Shown here: piece after piece, positions 12,768-20,053 of the stretch
How the letters are laid out: each line of letters starts with the position of its first letter
Position numbering within the stretch: the stretch's first letter is position 1
Source: Spirochaetia bacterium
GTDB lineage: Bacteria; Spirochaetota; Spirochaetia; PWKH01
Assembly (NCBI GenBank): GCA_007128345.1
Contig: SKXS01000258.1
Coordinates: forward strand, 1 to 20,053
Direction: 5' to 3'
DNA: 20,053 bases
Position numbers and translations under genes: made by a program
Notes under the pieces: model-generated
Database searches by the model: none
Seen by the model: the letters and a program-made list of their open reading frames with translations, nothing else
Told to the model about the DNA's origin: nothing

Positions 12768-14150
12768 ATGAGAATATGCCTTATCGCAGTTCTGGTTCTT
12801 GCGTGTGCAGGCAGCTGCCAAGGTACCGTTGCACACCAGCCTGCTGCAGACCTTCTTGGAATGGATGATTTCTTGTACCTCGGTGCATTTCGTCTTCCCG
12901 AAGGAGAGGAACGTCCGTTAACCTTCTCCTACGGTGGAGAAGCAATGACCTGGATTCCTGATGCGGATTCACCAGGTACGCCGGATAGGCTGCCGGGGCT
13001 GCTGCTGATCATGGGCCATAATCGCATGCCCTACGGTGAGCTTCCCGACGGAAACCAGGTAGCGTTAGTAACCATCCCAGCCCCGGTAAACAGCCGGGAT
13101 GTGGAAGATCTCAGCCGGGCTTCCTTCAGAGGAGAATTCCATTCCGTGGCATCCGGGTATTTCACCGAGTATGTTGAAATACCCAGGGTCGGCATGCAGT
13201 ACCTGGACGCAGCGGGGGGACAACGCATTCACCTCTGCTGGGGCCAGCACTTCCACTTCGAAGATACCAGCACCGCTACTCATGCATGGTTCGGCCTGGA
13301 TCTGACAGATCCAGGCATGCAGGGCCCGTGGTTCATCGGTAATCAGTCCCTCTACAGTACCAATAACTACCTCTTTGACATCCCAGTGCAGTGGGCTCAA
13401 GACAACACGGGGGGGAAACTGCTGGCAACTGGACGGTTCCGTGATGGGGGCTGGTCCGGCATGGGACCTGCACTGTTCGCCTACATCCCCTGGACTGACG
13501 CGTCCGGAACGCCCGCAGCCCCTCAAACGAGACTACAGGAAACCGTACTGCTGCTTTACCAGTCATCAGAAACAACTGAGGACATTGAGCGCGCCATGGA
13601 TGGATACCAGCATGGTGACGAGTGGGAAGGTGGTGCATGGATCACCACGTCTTCGGGAAAACACGGGGTGCTCTTCGCAGGAACGAAGTCTACCGGAGAC
13701 AGATACTGGTACGGATTCATCAATCCAGCAGGCAGTGCATACCCATGCCTTGAGGAGGAGTTCATAGGTGAGTTCATTCTCTGCAGAGATGCGGACGGCA
13801 CTCCCTGCGGGAACGAAGCATCGTGGGTGTGCACCGAACCCGCATCAGGACGCGGGTGGTGGAGCACCTCCTTCAGTGCATGGTTTATCCTCTACGATCC
13901 CGATGACCTGGCATCAGTTGCCAGAAGAGATCTGCAGCCCTGGGAACCCCAGCCGTATGCTCACCTGGTCATAGATGACTACTTGTTTTTCAATCCCTCA
14001 GCAGTAGATACCAACATACTTGGCACCGGAACCCAGCGCAGGTACCGCATCGGAGACATTGCCTTCGACCGTGAGCATGGATACCTCTATGTACTGGAAC
14101 TGTTTGCCGATGAAGCCCAGCCGGTGGTTCACGTGTGGGAAATCAGGTAG
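12768..14150 (+). CDS. Secreted or lipid-anchored protein of unrecognised family, probable beta-propeller
   Basis: This 460-residue product starts MRICLIAVLVLACAGSCQGT, an export signal with two possible lipid-bearing Cys residues (13 or 17). The mature part opens DDFLYLGAFRLPEG, then LTFSYGGEAMTWIP, and has repeated aromatic-rich stretches with short beta strands (LLIMGHNRMPYGELPDG, HLCWGQHFHFEDTSTATHAW, YLYVLELFADEAQP). This spacing suggests a propeller-like fold. Abundant His, Trp and Asp around 150-175 could form a metal or sugar site, but no known catalytic motif is evident. GAGGAG at 6 nt supports the start. It begins about 150 bp after the insertion element and converges on the DUF2202 gene. 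I do not assign a function. Confidence 0.8.
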   Translation: MRICLIAVLVLACAGSCQGTVAHQPAADLLGMDDFLYLGAFRLPEGEERPLTFSYGGEAMTWIPDADSPGTPDRLPGLLLIMGHNRMPYGELPDGNQVALVTIPAPVNSRDVEDLSRASFRGEFHSVASGYFTEYVEIPRVGMQYLDAAGGQRIHLCWGQHFHFEDTSTATHAWFGLDLTDPGMQGPWFIGNQSLYSTNNYLFDIPVQWAQDNTGGKLLATGRFRDGGWSGMGPALFAYIPWTDASGTPAAPQTRLQETVLLLYQSSETTEDIERAMDGYQHGDEWEGGAWITTSSGKHGVLFAGTKSTGDRYWYGFINPAGSAYPCLEEEFIGEFILCRDADGTPCGNEASWVCTEPASGRGWWSTSFSAWFILYDPDDLASVARRDLQPWEPQPYAHLVIDDYLFFNPSAVDTNILGTGTQRRYRIGDIAFDREHGYLYVLELFADEAQPVVHVWEIR

Positions 14151-14155
14151 CAGGC

Positions 14156-14189
14156 GCCGGTGATCTTCGTAATCAGGAAAACCACCGGC
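14156..14189. terminator. Possible bidirectional terminator
   Basis: GCCGGTG (14156-14162) pairs with CACCGGC (14183-14189) across a 20-nt loop, in the 53-bp gap between two converging genes. There is no long T-run; the call rests on the stem and position. Confidence 0.45.
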
Positions 14190-14203
14190 TTCTCGAACTT
14201 CCC

Positions 14204-14923
14204 CTATCTCCAGGGCATGCCCCGGCGCTGCATATTCCCGCCGGCTGCTTCACGTACATCTTCTCTGCTCTGGTCAATGAAGGTATCCAGCTCTTCCTGG
14301 GTAATGAACTGCGCCTCATAGGTCTCTCCCAGCGCATTGAGCCTTCCGATGAACGACTGTATATGGCGGATTGATCCGTGCATCAGGTTTTCATATACCC
14401 GGATGATGTCCTCCTTGTCAGTTGCGCTGATTAGATCCTGGAGGTCCTTGATATCAAGGTCCTCGACCAGGGCCCCCACAGCCAGCGCAGCCTCCAGAGA
14501 CTCGCTTCCCCGCTGCACCAGGGTATCGTAGAGATGCTGCAGTTCCTGATTCCTGAATACACCGGGCACATCATCTGCCGCCGGATCCTCAATGCCGTAT
14601 CGGTCCAGCAGGTGCTTCACTGCCTCCATGTGACGGGATTCGCTGGCTGCAATAGTAAAGAACAGCCTGTCGTTCCAAAGCTCTCCTAGCTTGGTATAGA
14701 CGTCTCGGGCAAGCTTCTCCTCTTCCCGCATCAGCAGAAGTCCGGCTGTTTCATGATCCTCAAGCTCCTGAATCACCGGGTCTTCACAGTCGCACAGTGC
14801 ATCCTGTGAGCGAATCGGCCGATCTGCAGGCTGGGGCATCCGCTGCTGCTCCAGCTGCCCGTTTGCTGTCAGCATGGATACTGCAAATACTCCAAGCACA
14901 AGCATACTCATTAATTGTTTCAT
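14204..14923 (-). CDS. Exported DUF2202 ferritin-like protein
   Basis: This 239-residue protein has a signal peptide (MKQLMSMLVLGVFAVSMLTA) and a mature helical domain of the DUF2202 ferritin-like family. Potential metal ligands are in the helix LLMREEEKLARDVY (about 63-76) and in IAASESRHMEAVKHLLDRYG (91-110). The second half (ALVEDLDIKDLQDLI) supplies the other helix pair. Ferritin-like domains bind two metal ions and often handle peroxide or metal storage, but DUF2202 has no settled role that I know of. CDCEDP at 44-49 adds two cysteines just before the domain. GAGGTGAT 3 nt before ATG 14923 sets the start; longer versions to 15019 lack this. It stands apart from neighbours by its own leader. 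Confidence 0.85.
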   Translation of the reverse strand: MKQLMSMLVLGVFAVSMLTANGQLEQQRMPQPADRPIRSQDALCDCEDPVIQELEDHETAGLLLMREEEKLARDVYTKLGELWNDRLFFTIAASESRHMEAVKHLLDRYGIEDPAADDVPGVFRNQELQHLYDTLVQRGSESLEAALAVGALVEDLDIKDLQDLISATDKEDIIRVYENLMHGSIRHIQSFIGRLNALGETYEAQFITQEELDTFIDQSREDVREAAGGNMQRRGMPWR

Positions 14924-15024
14924 ATTATCACCTCTCATGTAGTTTTCTACAGCATAGCGATGAGGTATGAATATTGTGTGAAACATACCATGATAGATGT
15001 GATATTTCCCTGGAAACACAGATT

Positions 15025-15054
15025 ACGGCGGGTACGAATGAAATACCCCGCCGT
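15025..15054 (-). terminator. Terminator after the small exported protein gene
   Basis: ACGGCGGGTA (15025-15034) pairs with TACCCCGCCGT (15044-15054), with one bulged base, 15 bp beyond the stop codon of the minus-strand gene at 15070. The stem is GC-rich; the T-tail is poor. Confidence 0.55.
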
Positions 15055-15069
15055 GCACTGCAGAAGCTG

Positions 15070-15651
15070 CTACTGCTCAGTCTTTACCATGAAGCTCCCC
15101 TTGCCCGGGAACATCGTGTAGGATCCGGGAGTCTGCGGTTTTCCCTGCACTCCCATCATGTTTCCGGTAAATGTTCCAGTCATTATGTCATCCACGGTTT
15201 CAAAGCGGATTTCCAGATCGTAGCTCATGGCCATCACCATAAAGGTTTCTGTGATATGCATGAAGAACAGCTCTGCTGTGAACACCTTGCCGGAAGCTGC
15301 GGCCCCGTTTACCGTAATATAGGCAAGCGACCCCTCATCCTGGAACATCGGCACAAAGCCTCCATATCCAAGGATGGTGTCCATCTCCTGTGATGTCATG
15401 ATGTAGGACGATGCCATGATGTAGCTTGTCCTGCCGTCTATCCATCCGACAGGCACGGGATCCAACGTGAGACTAGTCGTTTCACCCTGCATAAGCTCAC
15501 GGTAGAATCCCTTTGTGAGTGTATATTCCTCCCCTTCTAGGGTGATCGAAAGGTAATACTCGCCGTCCTGGGCAATCAGATGCATCCCCGCAAACACACC
15601 TGCGGCAATCAGGAATACCACAAGACACCAAGTCCGTTTTGTGCTGTTCAT
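15070..15651 (-). CDS. Small exported protein of unknown function
   Basis: The 193-residue product has a Sec signal (TWCLVVFLIAAGVFAGMHLI, cleavage probably near AQ-DGEYY) and a beta-rich mature part. The mature part is notably rich in Met, Thr and Gly (ITETFMVMAMSYDLEI, FTGNMMGVQGKPQTPGSYTM) and nearly lacks Cys. The alternating strands (YYLSITLEGEEYTLTKGFYR, AYITVNGAA) suggest a small beta-barrel or sandwich. I do not recognise the family. GGAGGAGGG 3-5 nt before the ATG gives a confident start. It is followed by a hairpin terminator and appears to be a single-gene unit, with the DUF2202 gene downstream on the same strand. Confidence 0.75.
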   Translation of the reverse strand: MNSTKRTWCLVVFLIAAGVFAGMHLIAQDGEYYLSITLEGEEYTLTKGFYRELMQGETTSLTLDPVPVGWIDGRTSYIMASSYIMTSQEMDTILGYGGFVPMFQDEGSLAYITVNGAAASGKVFTAELFFMHITETFMVMAMSYDLEIRFETVDDIMTGTFTGNMMGVQGKPQTPGSYTMFPGKGSFMVKTEQ

Positions 15652-15714
15652 AGTCCCTCCTCCTCGAAGATGTCTTCAGTATATACCGCTTATACCCGTA
15701 CTTAAAGATAAAAA

Positions 15715-15743
15715 TTGCATCTTACATCGTTTTACAGTATAGC
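15715..15743 (+). promoter_or_regulatory. Candidate promoter of the iron-sulfur protein cluster
   Basis: TTGCAT (15715-15720) and TATAGC (15738-15743) are 17 bp apart. Transcription would begin near 15750, giving a leader of about 47 nt to the TTG start at 15797. Confidence 0.35.
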
Positions 15744-15796
15744 CATGCATATCCCGTATGCACTATGATAAACCAAGACCTTTTCCGGAGGATCAC

Positions 15797-16582
15797 TTGA
15801 CTCTGCAGGACATTGCCCAGGAAGCCAAGAAATTCACAGATTCCAGCCCGCTCAACCGAGTTGAATCACTGGGGATCCCCAGCATATTTGATGCGCCCCT
15901 CTTCGGGGCTGCCGATGCCTCTGATGAGATCTTTGACCGTTACACATCCAAGGATGTCATCGGGGTCCATCACCAGAAGCCGGTAGAAAGAATGGAAGGA
16001 GCACGCTCTGTGGTCTCCTACTTCCTCCCCTTCTCAGAGACCATACGCATCCCGAACCGCACTGCGGGCCTGCCCGCAGTGGAATGGGTGTACGGACGTA
16101 TCGAGGGCGATCAGTTCAACCGGGCGCTGGCGGCGCACCTGTCCGCATTCCTGTCAGGCCTGGGGATATCTGTTGATGTCCCGATGCTTGATCCGGAGAT
16201 ACGGGTAACGAACCTCTTAAGCAGCTGGTCGGAACGTCATGCAGCCTACGCAGCGGGAATCGGGACCTTCGGACTGAGCCGTTCGCTCATCTCCTCCAGG
16301 GGATGCGCCGGCCGGTACGGCAGCCTCATCACCTCCTTACCGCTGGAGCCCACTCCCCGAATCATGGAGCCGTTCTGGGCTTACTGCGGCACCTGCGGCA
16401 GGTGCATTCAGCGGTGCCCTGCAGGGGCCATCACTTCAGAAGGAAAGCACATTCCCACCTGTGCCGCCTACCTGGACACCACAATCTCTCCCATGTTCTC
16501 CCCCCGTTACGGATGCGGAAAATGCCAGACCGCCGTACCCTGCGAGCGTGCGCTGCCGGGAGATGCACAGCGAGCTCATTGA
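15797..16582 (+). CDS. QueG-like 4Fe-4S protein (epoxyqueuosine reductase-related)
   Basis: This 261-residue cytosolic protein is related to epoxyqueuosine reductase. The segment YAAGIGTFGLSRSLISSRGC, then GRYGSL, matches the family core. The C-terminus has a ferredoxin-like cluster motif, CGTCGRCIQRCPAGAI, and further cysteines in CAAYLD and GCGKCQTAVPC, enough for two 4Fe-4S clusters. It lacks the helical-repeat tail of true QueG, and the N-terminal part is weakly similar, so a redox role other than tRNA queuosine synthesis is likely. The start is chosen at TTG 15797 because GGAGG lies 5 nt before it; an in-frame ATG at 15758 has no ribosome site. It is first of a three-gene run with the tautomerase-like and DUF3795 genes. 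Confidence 0.8.
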   Translation: MTLQDIAQEAKKFTDSSPLNRVESLGIPSIFDAPLFGAADASDEIFDRYTSKDVIGVHHQKPVERMEGARSVVSYFLPFSETIRIPNRTAGLPAVEWVYGRIEGDQFNRALAAHLSAFLSGLGISVDVPMLDPEIRVTNLLSSWSERHAAYAAGIGTFGLSRSLISSRGCAGRYGSLITSLPLEPTPRIMEPFWAYCGTCGRCIQRCPAGAITSEGKHIPTCAAYLDTTISPMFSPRYGCGKCQTAVPCERALPGDAQRAH

Positions 16583-16640
16583 CATCTCCGTGGACATTAC
16601 CTACCATGACTGATCATCTAACGGTAATGAGGAGTATAGT

Positions 16641-16835
16641 ATGCCGACCATAGTCTTTCACAGTCCAAAACTGACGGACGCTCAGAAAAAAGAAGCAATC
16701 CAGCGGTTCACAGAAGCCGGCAGCGCAGTCACGGGTATTGATGAAAAGAATTTCGTCGTGTACCTGGAAGAAAAGGATCCCGGCAATGTAGGGGTCGGAG
16801 GCGAGGTGCTCAAAGATTTGCTGCAGCGGCAGTAG
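16641..16835 (+). CDS. 4-oxalocrotonate tautomerase-family small protein
   Basis: The 64-residue length is typical of the family. The proline right after the initiator Met (MPTIVFHSPKL) would become the catalytic N-terminal Pro1 after Met removal. The C-terminal half follows the family pattern (DEKNFVVYLEEKDPGNVGVG), where NVGVGG corresponds to the NWGVGG turn. Such enzymes isomerise keto-enol compounds as small homo-oligomers in the cytosol; the substrate here is unknown. Arginine positions typical of 4-oxalocrotonate tautomerase are not obvious apart from Arg22, so activity may differ. GAGGAG 6 nt upstream sets the start. It lies 58 bp after the iron-sulfur gene and 10 bp before the DUF3795 gene. 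Confidence 0.8.
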   Translation: MPTIVFHSPKLTDAQKKEAIQRFTEAGSAVTGIDEKNFVVYLEEKDPGNVGVGGEVLKDLLQRQ

Positions 16836-16845
16836 GAACTTACCC

Positions 16846-17406
16846 ATGCAGCCCTATGAACGACCCTATCCGCTCTTTTCTCTGTGCGGGCTCAACTGCG
16901 GACTCTGCCCGCGGTATCACACCTCGGGATCATCACAATGTCCAGGGTGCGAAGGACCGGGCTTCTCTGATAAGCACCCATCCTGTACAGTACTCAACTG
17001 CGCAAAAAGACATGGGGGCATCACCTACTGCTTCCAGTGCACTGACTATCCCTGTGAAAGATACACCTCCCCCAGCAGCATGGACTCGTTCATCACCTAC
17101 AAGCATGTCATACGTGACCTGGAATATGCACGGATAAACGGACTGCAGGCATACCGGGAGAAACTGGATGAGAAAGTGGAAATCCTGAAGTACCTCCTTG
17201 AGCACTGCGATGACGGCAGGCACAAGAGCCGCTTCTGTACGGCGGTAAACCTTTTGGACCTCCAGGACCTGCGAGAAATCAAGGAAGCAGTCAGCCATGC
17301 AGCCGCCCGGAGGGATGCAGACCTGACCCGTACAACAGACACCTGGCTTGACCGCTATGCCGACATACGCGGAGTATCACTTACACTCAGGAAGCAGAAG
17401 TCATAA
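16846..17406 (+). CDS. DUF3795 cysteine-rich protein
   Basis: This 186-residue cytosolic protein has a dense N-terminal set of cysteines in the DUF3795 arrangement: SLCGLNCGLCPRYH, QCPGCEG, PSCTVLNCAKRH, YCFQCTDYPCERY. These probably bind zinc or an iron-sulfur cluster. The helical second half (about 75-186) is charged and carries no known motif. The family is common in anaerobes and has no established biochemical role that I know of. It follows the tautomerase gene by 10 bp with only a weak AGGA, so translation is probably coupled. Its end is just 10 bp from the stop of the converging ftcD gene, with no clear terminator between. Confidence 0.82.
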   Translation: MQPYERPYPLFSLCGLNCGLCPRYHTSGSSQCPGCEGPGFSDKHPSCTVLNCAKRHGGITYCFQCTDYPCERYTSPSSMDSFITYKHVIRDLEYARINGLQAYREKLDEKVEILKYLLEHCDDGRHKSRFCTAVNLLDLQDLREIKEAVSHAAARRDADLTRTTDTWLDRYADIRGVSLTLRKQKS

Positions 17407-17416
17407 CGGAGGTCTG

Positions 17417-19114
17417 CTAGCCGATTTTTTTCTCCGCCAGCTCAAGTATCTCCCGCTCAATCCTTCCGGATTCCTGCACCATCCTGCTGCCTTCCAGAAG
17501 CACTTGCTTTGCGTATTCACTATCTGCCAGATCACGTGCATTGATCTGCACATTCAGGTATGCCCCCCTGACCGCGCATCGTGCTGCCAGAGCTCCCACA
17601 GCTGCATCGCTTACAGAATTCGGGTTTCCTTTCTCGACCATGGCCTCCATGATCTCCATGCTCTCATAACTGAGTTTCATGACAGTTAGGGGAACCTCAA
17701 TTGCCTCCCGTACTGCCTGCTGGAGTGCTTTTTCCCTTGCCAGCTTATCCTCCCGGGTCCGCTTGGGAAGCGCATGGGCATCCATGACCCCGTGGAATGC
17801 ACGGGTATCAGCATCGACAAGACGCAGGAGCTCCTGCTGGATGCGCATTCCTGCTTCCGCGTACTTGGAGAATTCCTCCCAGCGGTCATCCCAGCCGCGC
17901 TTATGCGCAGAGAGGTTAGCCACCATGGTGCCGAGTGAGACCCCGAGGGCTCCCAGGTAGGCTGCAGCAGATCCCCCTCCGGGGGCCGGGCTCTCTGATG
18001 CGGTGCTGTCTGCAAACTCGGCCAGGGTCATCTCGGCAAGCCTGCTTTGCTTCGTATCTCGGATGAGGTATTCAATCACCTTTTTCTCCGGATCAAACGG
18101 CGCCAGGTCGTCCAGGCCCATGGACTTGACGGCAATTTTGATAAGCTCTCCCTCGGACACACCTGCGGAGCGCCTCTGCTTGGCAAGGTAGTATTTCCCC
18201 GCATCGGTGAGCACCGAAAGGGGAATCACCCCGACAATCTCACATCCGGTCACCCGCAATCCCCGGGCTCGGGCTTTATCACAGACCTCATCAAATGCGA
18301 CATGGACCGGGGTTACCGCAATATCGGTAATGTTCATTGATACCTGGGCAATGCCGAATTCCCCGATAAACCAGCCGATGGCCTTGGTGCCCGCAAGCGT
18401 TCCCAACTCCCATACGGTATTCCCGTCAGCGTCCCTGACGATCTCTCCCGTGATGGGGTCCCCTTGCCGCTTCACTCTGCCCTTCTCCCTGACGTCAAAA
18501 GCCACCGAGTTGGCACGCCTGACGGAGGTGGTATTCAGGTTGAAGTTCACTGCAACCAGGAAGTTCCGTGCTCCAACAGCGCATGCGCCGGTCTTCTCAG
18601 CCTGAGCAGTGAACGTACCGGGACCGTAATCGGGCTTCCACTGCGGATCTGCAAGCTTGGACGAAAGGCCTTCATACTCCCCCGATCTGCACTCAGCAAG
18701 GTTTCTGCGTTTGGGGTCCTTTGCTGCGGATTCATAGCAGTACACTGGAATGCCCAGTTCACTGCCGATGCGCCGGGCAAGGTCTTGGGCGTAGGCTGCC
18801 GTCTCCTCCATCGTGATGTTTGCCACCGGAACCAAAGGACACACGTCCGCCGCACCGAACCGTGGGTGCGCGCCCGTGTGCCTGCGCATGTCGATGAGCT
18901 CTGAAGCCTTCCTGACCGCCCGAAAGGCGGCCTCGCACACCGAAGCAGGATCTCCCACTAAGGTCACCACCGTACGGTTGGTGGTGGATCCCGGATCCAC
19001 GTCAATGAGCTTCACTCCATCGACTCGCTCTATTTCGCCGGTTATCTGCTTGATCACCGACATATCCCTCCCTTCACTGAAGTTCGGAACACACTCAATC
19101 AGCTGGTGTTTCAT
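17417..19114 (-). CDS. ftcD: Bifunctional glutamate formimidoyltransferase / formimidoyltetrahydrofolate cyclodeaminase
   Basis: This 565-residue fusion enzyme acts in histidine degradation. It moves the formimino group from formiminoglutamate to tetrahydrofolate, then releases ammonia to give 5,10-methenyl-tetrahydrofolate. The transferase part (about 1-300) shows LIECVPNFSEGRD at the start and RRHTGAHPRFGAADVCPLVP at 78-97 with the catalytic-type His83. NFLVAVNFNLNT and IAQVSMNITD follow. The cyclodeaminase part (from about 350) carries SPAPGGGSAAAYLGALGVSL and the helical tail ending EREILELAEKKIG. Both halves look complete. AGGAGGAG sits 5-7 nt before the ATG. Its start overlaps the end of hutI by 20 bp, so the two are translated from one message. 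Confidence 0.95.
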   Translation of the reverse strand: MKHQLIECVPNFSEGRDMSVIKQITGEIERVDGVKLIDVDPGSTTNRTVVTLVGDPASVCEAAFRAVRKASELIDMRRHTGAHPRFGAADVCPLVPVANITMEETAAYAQDLARRIGSELGIPVYCYESAAKDPKRRNLAECRSGEYEGLSSKLADPQWKPDYGPGTFTAQAEKTGACAVGARNFLVAVNFNLNTTSVRRANSVAFDVREKGRVKRQGDPITGEIVRDADGNTVWELGTLAGTKAIGWFIGEFGIAQVSMNITDIAVTPVHVAFDEVCDKARARGLRVTGCEIVGVIPLSVLTDAGKYYLAKQRRSAGVSEGELIKIAVKSMGLDDLAPFDPEKKVIEYLIRDTKQSRLAEMTLAEFADSTASESPAPGGGSAAAYLGALGVSLGTMVANLSAHKRGWDDRWEEFSKYAEAGMRIQQELLRLVDADTRAFHGVMDAHALPKRTREDKLAREKALQQAVREAIEVPLTVMKLSYESMEIMEAMVEKGNPNSVSDAAVGALAARCAVRGAYLNVQINARDLADSEYAKQVLLEGSRMVQESGRIEREILELAEKKIG

Positions 19115-20053
19115 AGTTGCTCCTCCTGTCGTCTCCTGTCTGCGGGTATACCAAACGGCCGCACTTCAATAATCCGGTGATCCTCTGCACTCCGAAGTTG
19201 TACACCAGGTAGTGGTAGCTGGGAGCGTCGAAGAGAATCACATCAGCCTGCTTGCCTGGATGCAGGGAGCCGGTTACTTCCGACATCCCAAGTGAATAAG
19301 CCCCATTAATGGTTGCACCATTTATCGCCTCTTCAATGGTGAGTCCCATCTTGAGGCACGCCAGAGTGATGATCATCTGCATGGAATGGGTATAGCTGCT
19401 TCCCGGGTTCAAGTCGGTGGAAAGGGCAATAATCCCTCCCGCTTCAATGATGTCCCGCGCAGGAGCATAGTCGTCCGACAGCAGAAAGAAGGTAGTTCCG
19501 GGCAGCAGCGTGCATACCGTTGCTGATGCTGCCGTCTTCCGTATGCCCTGTTTGCTGATCCTGACCAGGTGGTCAGCCGATGATGCACCAAGGTCAGCAG
19601 CCAGTTCGGCTCCCCCCAGCGCGGCAATCTCATCCGCGTGGAACCTGAGCTTGAACCCCAGCTCAAGGGCCCTTGTCATGATCCTCCTTGACTGCCGGAT
19701 GGAGAACACCCCCTGCTCGCAGAAAATATCGCAGTACTCGGCAATTCCCTGTTGCCGCACGGCAGGCAGCATCTCTTCAATTACCAGGGTAACATACTCC
19801 TCAGTCCTCCCCCGATACTCAGGCGGCACCTCATGCGCTCCCAGAAAGGTTGCCTTGATGTCTGCGGGGAAGGATTTCTGCAGTCTCCTGATGACCCGCA
19901 GCTGTTTGAGTTCAGTCTTGGTATCAAGGCCATATCCGCTTTTCATCTCCATGGTTGCCGTACCGTGGGCCATGAGCCTGATGAGATCTTCAGCGGCACA
20001 TGCGTAGAGCTCATCTTCCGATGTCTCCCTGGTTGCCCGCACCGTGGCGTTGA
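19095..20053 (-). CDS. hutI: Imidazolonepropionase, N-terminus beyond the window
   Basis: About 319 C-terminal residues are visible; the frame stays open through the right edge (NATVRATRETSEDEL), and the family is about 410 residues long. It hydrolyses imidazolonepropionate to formiminoglutamate, the third step of histidine degradation, as a cytosolic metal-dependent amidohydrolase. Recognisable segments are KSGYGLDTKTELKQLRVIRR, ATFLGAHEVPPEYRG, FCEQGVFSIRQSRRIM and RFHADEI (metal His). GGAELAADLGASSADHL and STDLNPGSS (metal Asp) follow. It supplies the substrate for FtcD encoded directly downstream, with a 20-bp gene overlap. hutH and hutU are probably further upstream, outside the window. 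Confidence 0.95.
   Translation of the reverse strand, partial: NATVRATRETSEDELYACAAEDLIRLMAHGTATMEMKSGYGLDTKTELKQLRVIRRLQKSFPADIKATFLGAHEVPPEYRGRTEEYVTLVIEEMLPAVRQQGIAEYCDIFCEQGVFSIRQSRRIMTRALELGFKLRFHADEIAALGGAELAADLGASSADHLVRISKQGIRKTAASATVCTLLPGTTFFLLSDDYAPARDIIEAGGIIALSTDLNPGSSYTHSMQMIITLACLKMGLTIEEAINGATINGAYSLGMSEVTGSLHPGKQADVILFDAPSYHYLVYNFGVQRITGLLKCGRLVYPQTGDDRRSNYETPAD

Noticed and set aside
17400..17450. T-run after the DUF3795 gene as a terminator
   Set aside because: The run lies within the ftcD coding end and no stem of useful length precedes it.
1..20053. CRISPR array, tRNA or rRNA genes, phage or defence system
   Set aside because: No spaced direct repeats, cloverleaf-like sequence, rRNA segments, integrase, or recognisable defence proteins were seen on either strand.

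Overview
The window looks like chromosomal DNA of a free-living or host-associated spirochaete, with moderate GC, strong AGGAGG-type ribosome binding sites and several secreted or lipid-anchored proteins with relaxed lipoboxes. The spirochaete assignment is an inference from gene style: a long-form uracil phosphoribosyltransferase, spirochaetal-type lipoprotein signals, and the mix of hut genes and ISL3 remnants. No rRNA or tRNA gene is present to confirm it.

Left part (1-7465). A minus-strand pair encodes a long-form uracil phosphoribosyltransferase and a TPR lipoprotein that runs off the left edge. It is divergent from a PfkB-family sugar or polyol kinase. Next comes a minus-strand ABC import operon: binding protein, fused double permease, ATPase. 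Automatic annotation would probably call it Fe(III) transport. The binding protein lacks the tandem-tyrosine iron ligands and more closely resembles the AfuA/organophosphate type. A perfect 11-bp stem-loop sits between the binding-protein gene and the permease gene. About 500 bp upstream of the operon hold no convincing gene.

Middle part (7466-11080). A secreted protein of unknown function converges with, and overlaps by 23 bp, a two-component system (OmpR-type regulator then sensor kinase, ATGA overlap). Divergent from the regulator is a small lipoprotein made of two tandem Ig-like domains. The divergent gap holds a perfect GTTAAT-N5-GTTAAT direct repeat, a typical OmpR-family site layout, placed where an activator of the lipoprotein gene would bind.

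Mobile element (11215-12617). This is the most unusual region. An ISL3-type unit of 1387 bp is bounded by matching terminal inverted repeats (22 of 25 bases) and flanked by an exact 8-bp target duplication, AAAAATAT. Its transposase is reduced to fragments: one ISL3 N-terminal piece, an apparent IS91/IS801-like C-terminal piece, and two different ISL3 C-terminal pieces in tandem, each with its own right end. Between them lies one intact gene with a strong ribosome binding site, encoding a 168-residue single-span membrane protein. The unit therefore looks like a mobile insertion cassette: IS ends carrying a passenger gene instead of a working transposase.

Right part (12768-20053). A secreted protein of unrecognised family converges with an exported DUF2202 ferritin-like protein. 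A small exported protein follows on the minus strand. Then comes a plus-strand cluster: QueG-like iron-sulfur protein, 4-oxalocrotonate tautomerase-like protein, DUF3795 cysteine-rich protein. The window closes with minus-strand histidine degradation genes: bifunctional ftcD, and hutI running off the right edge.
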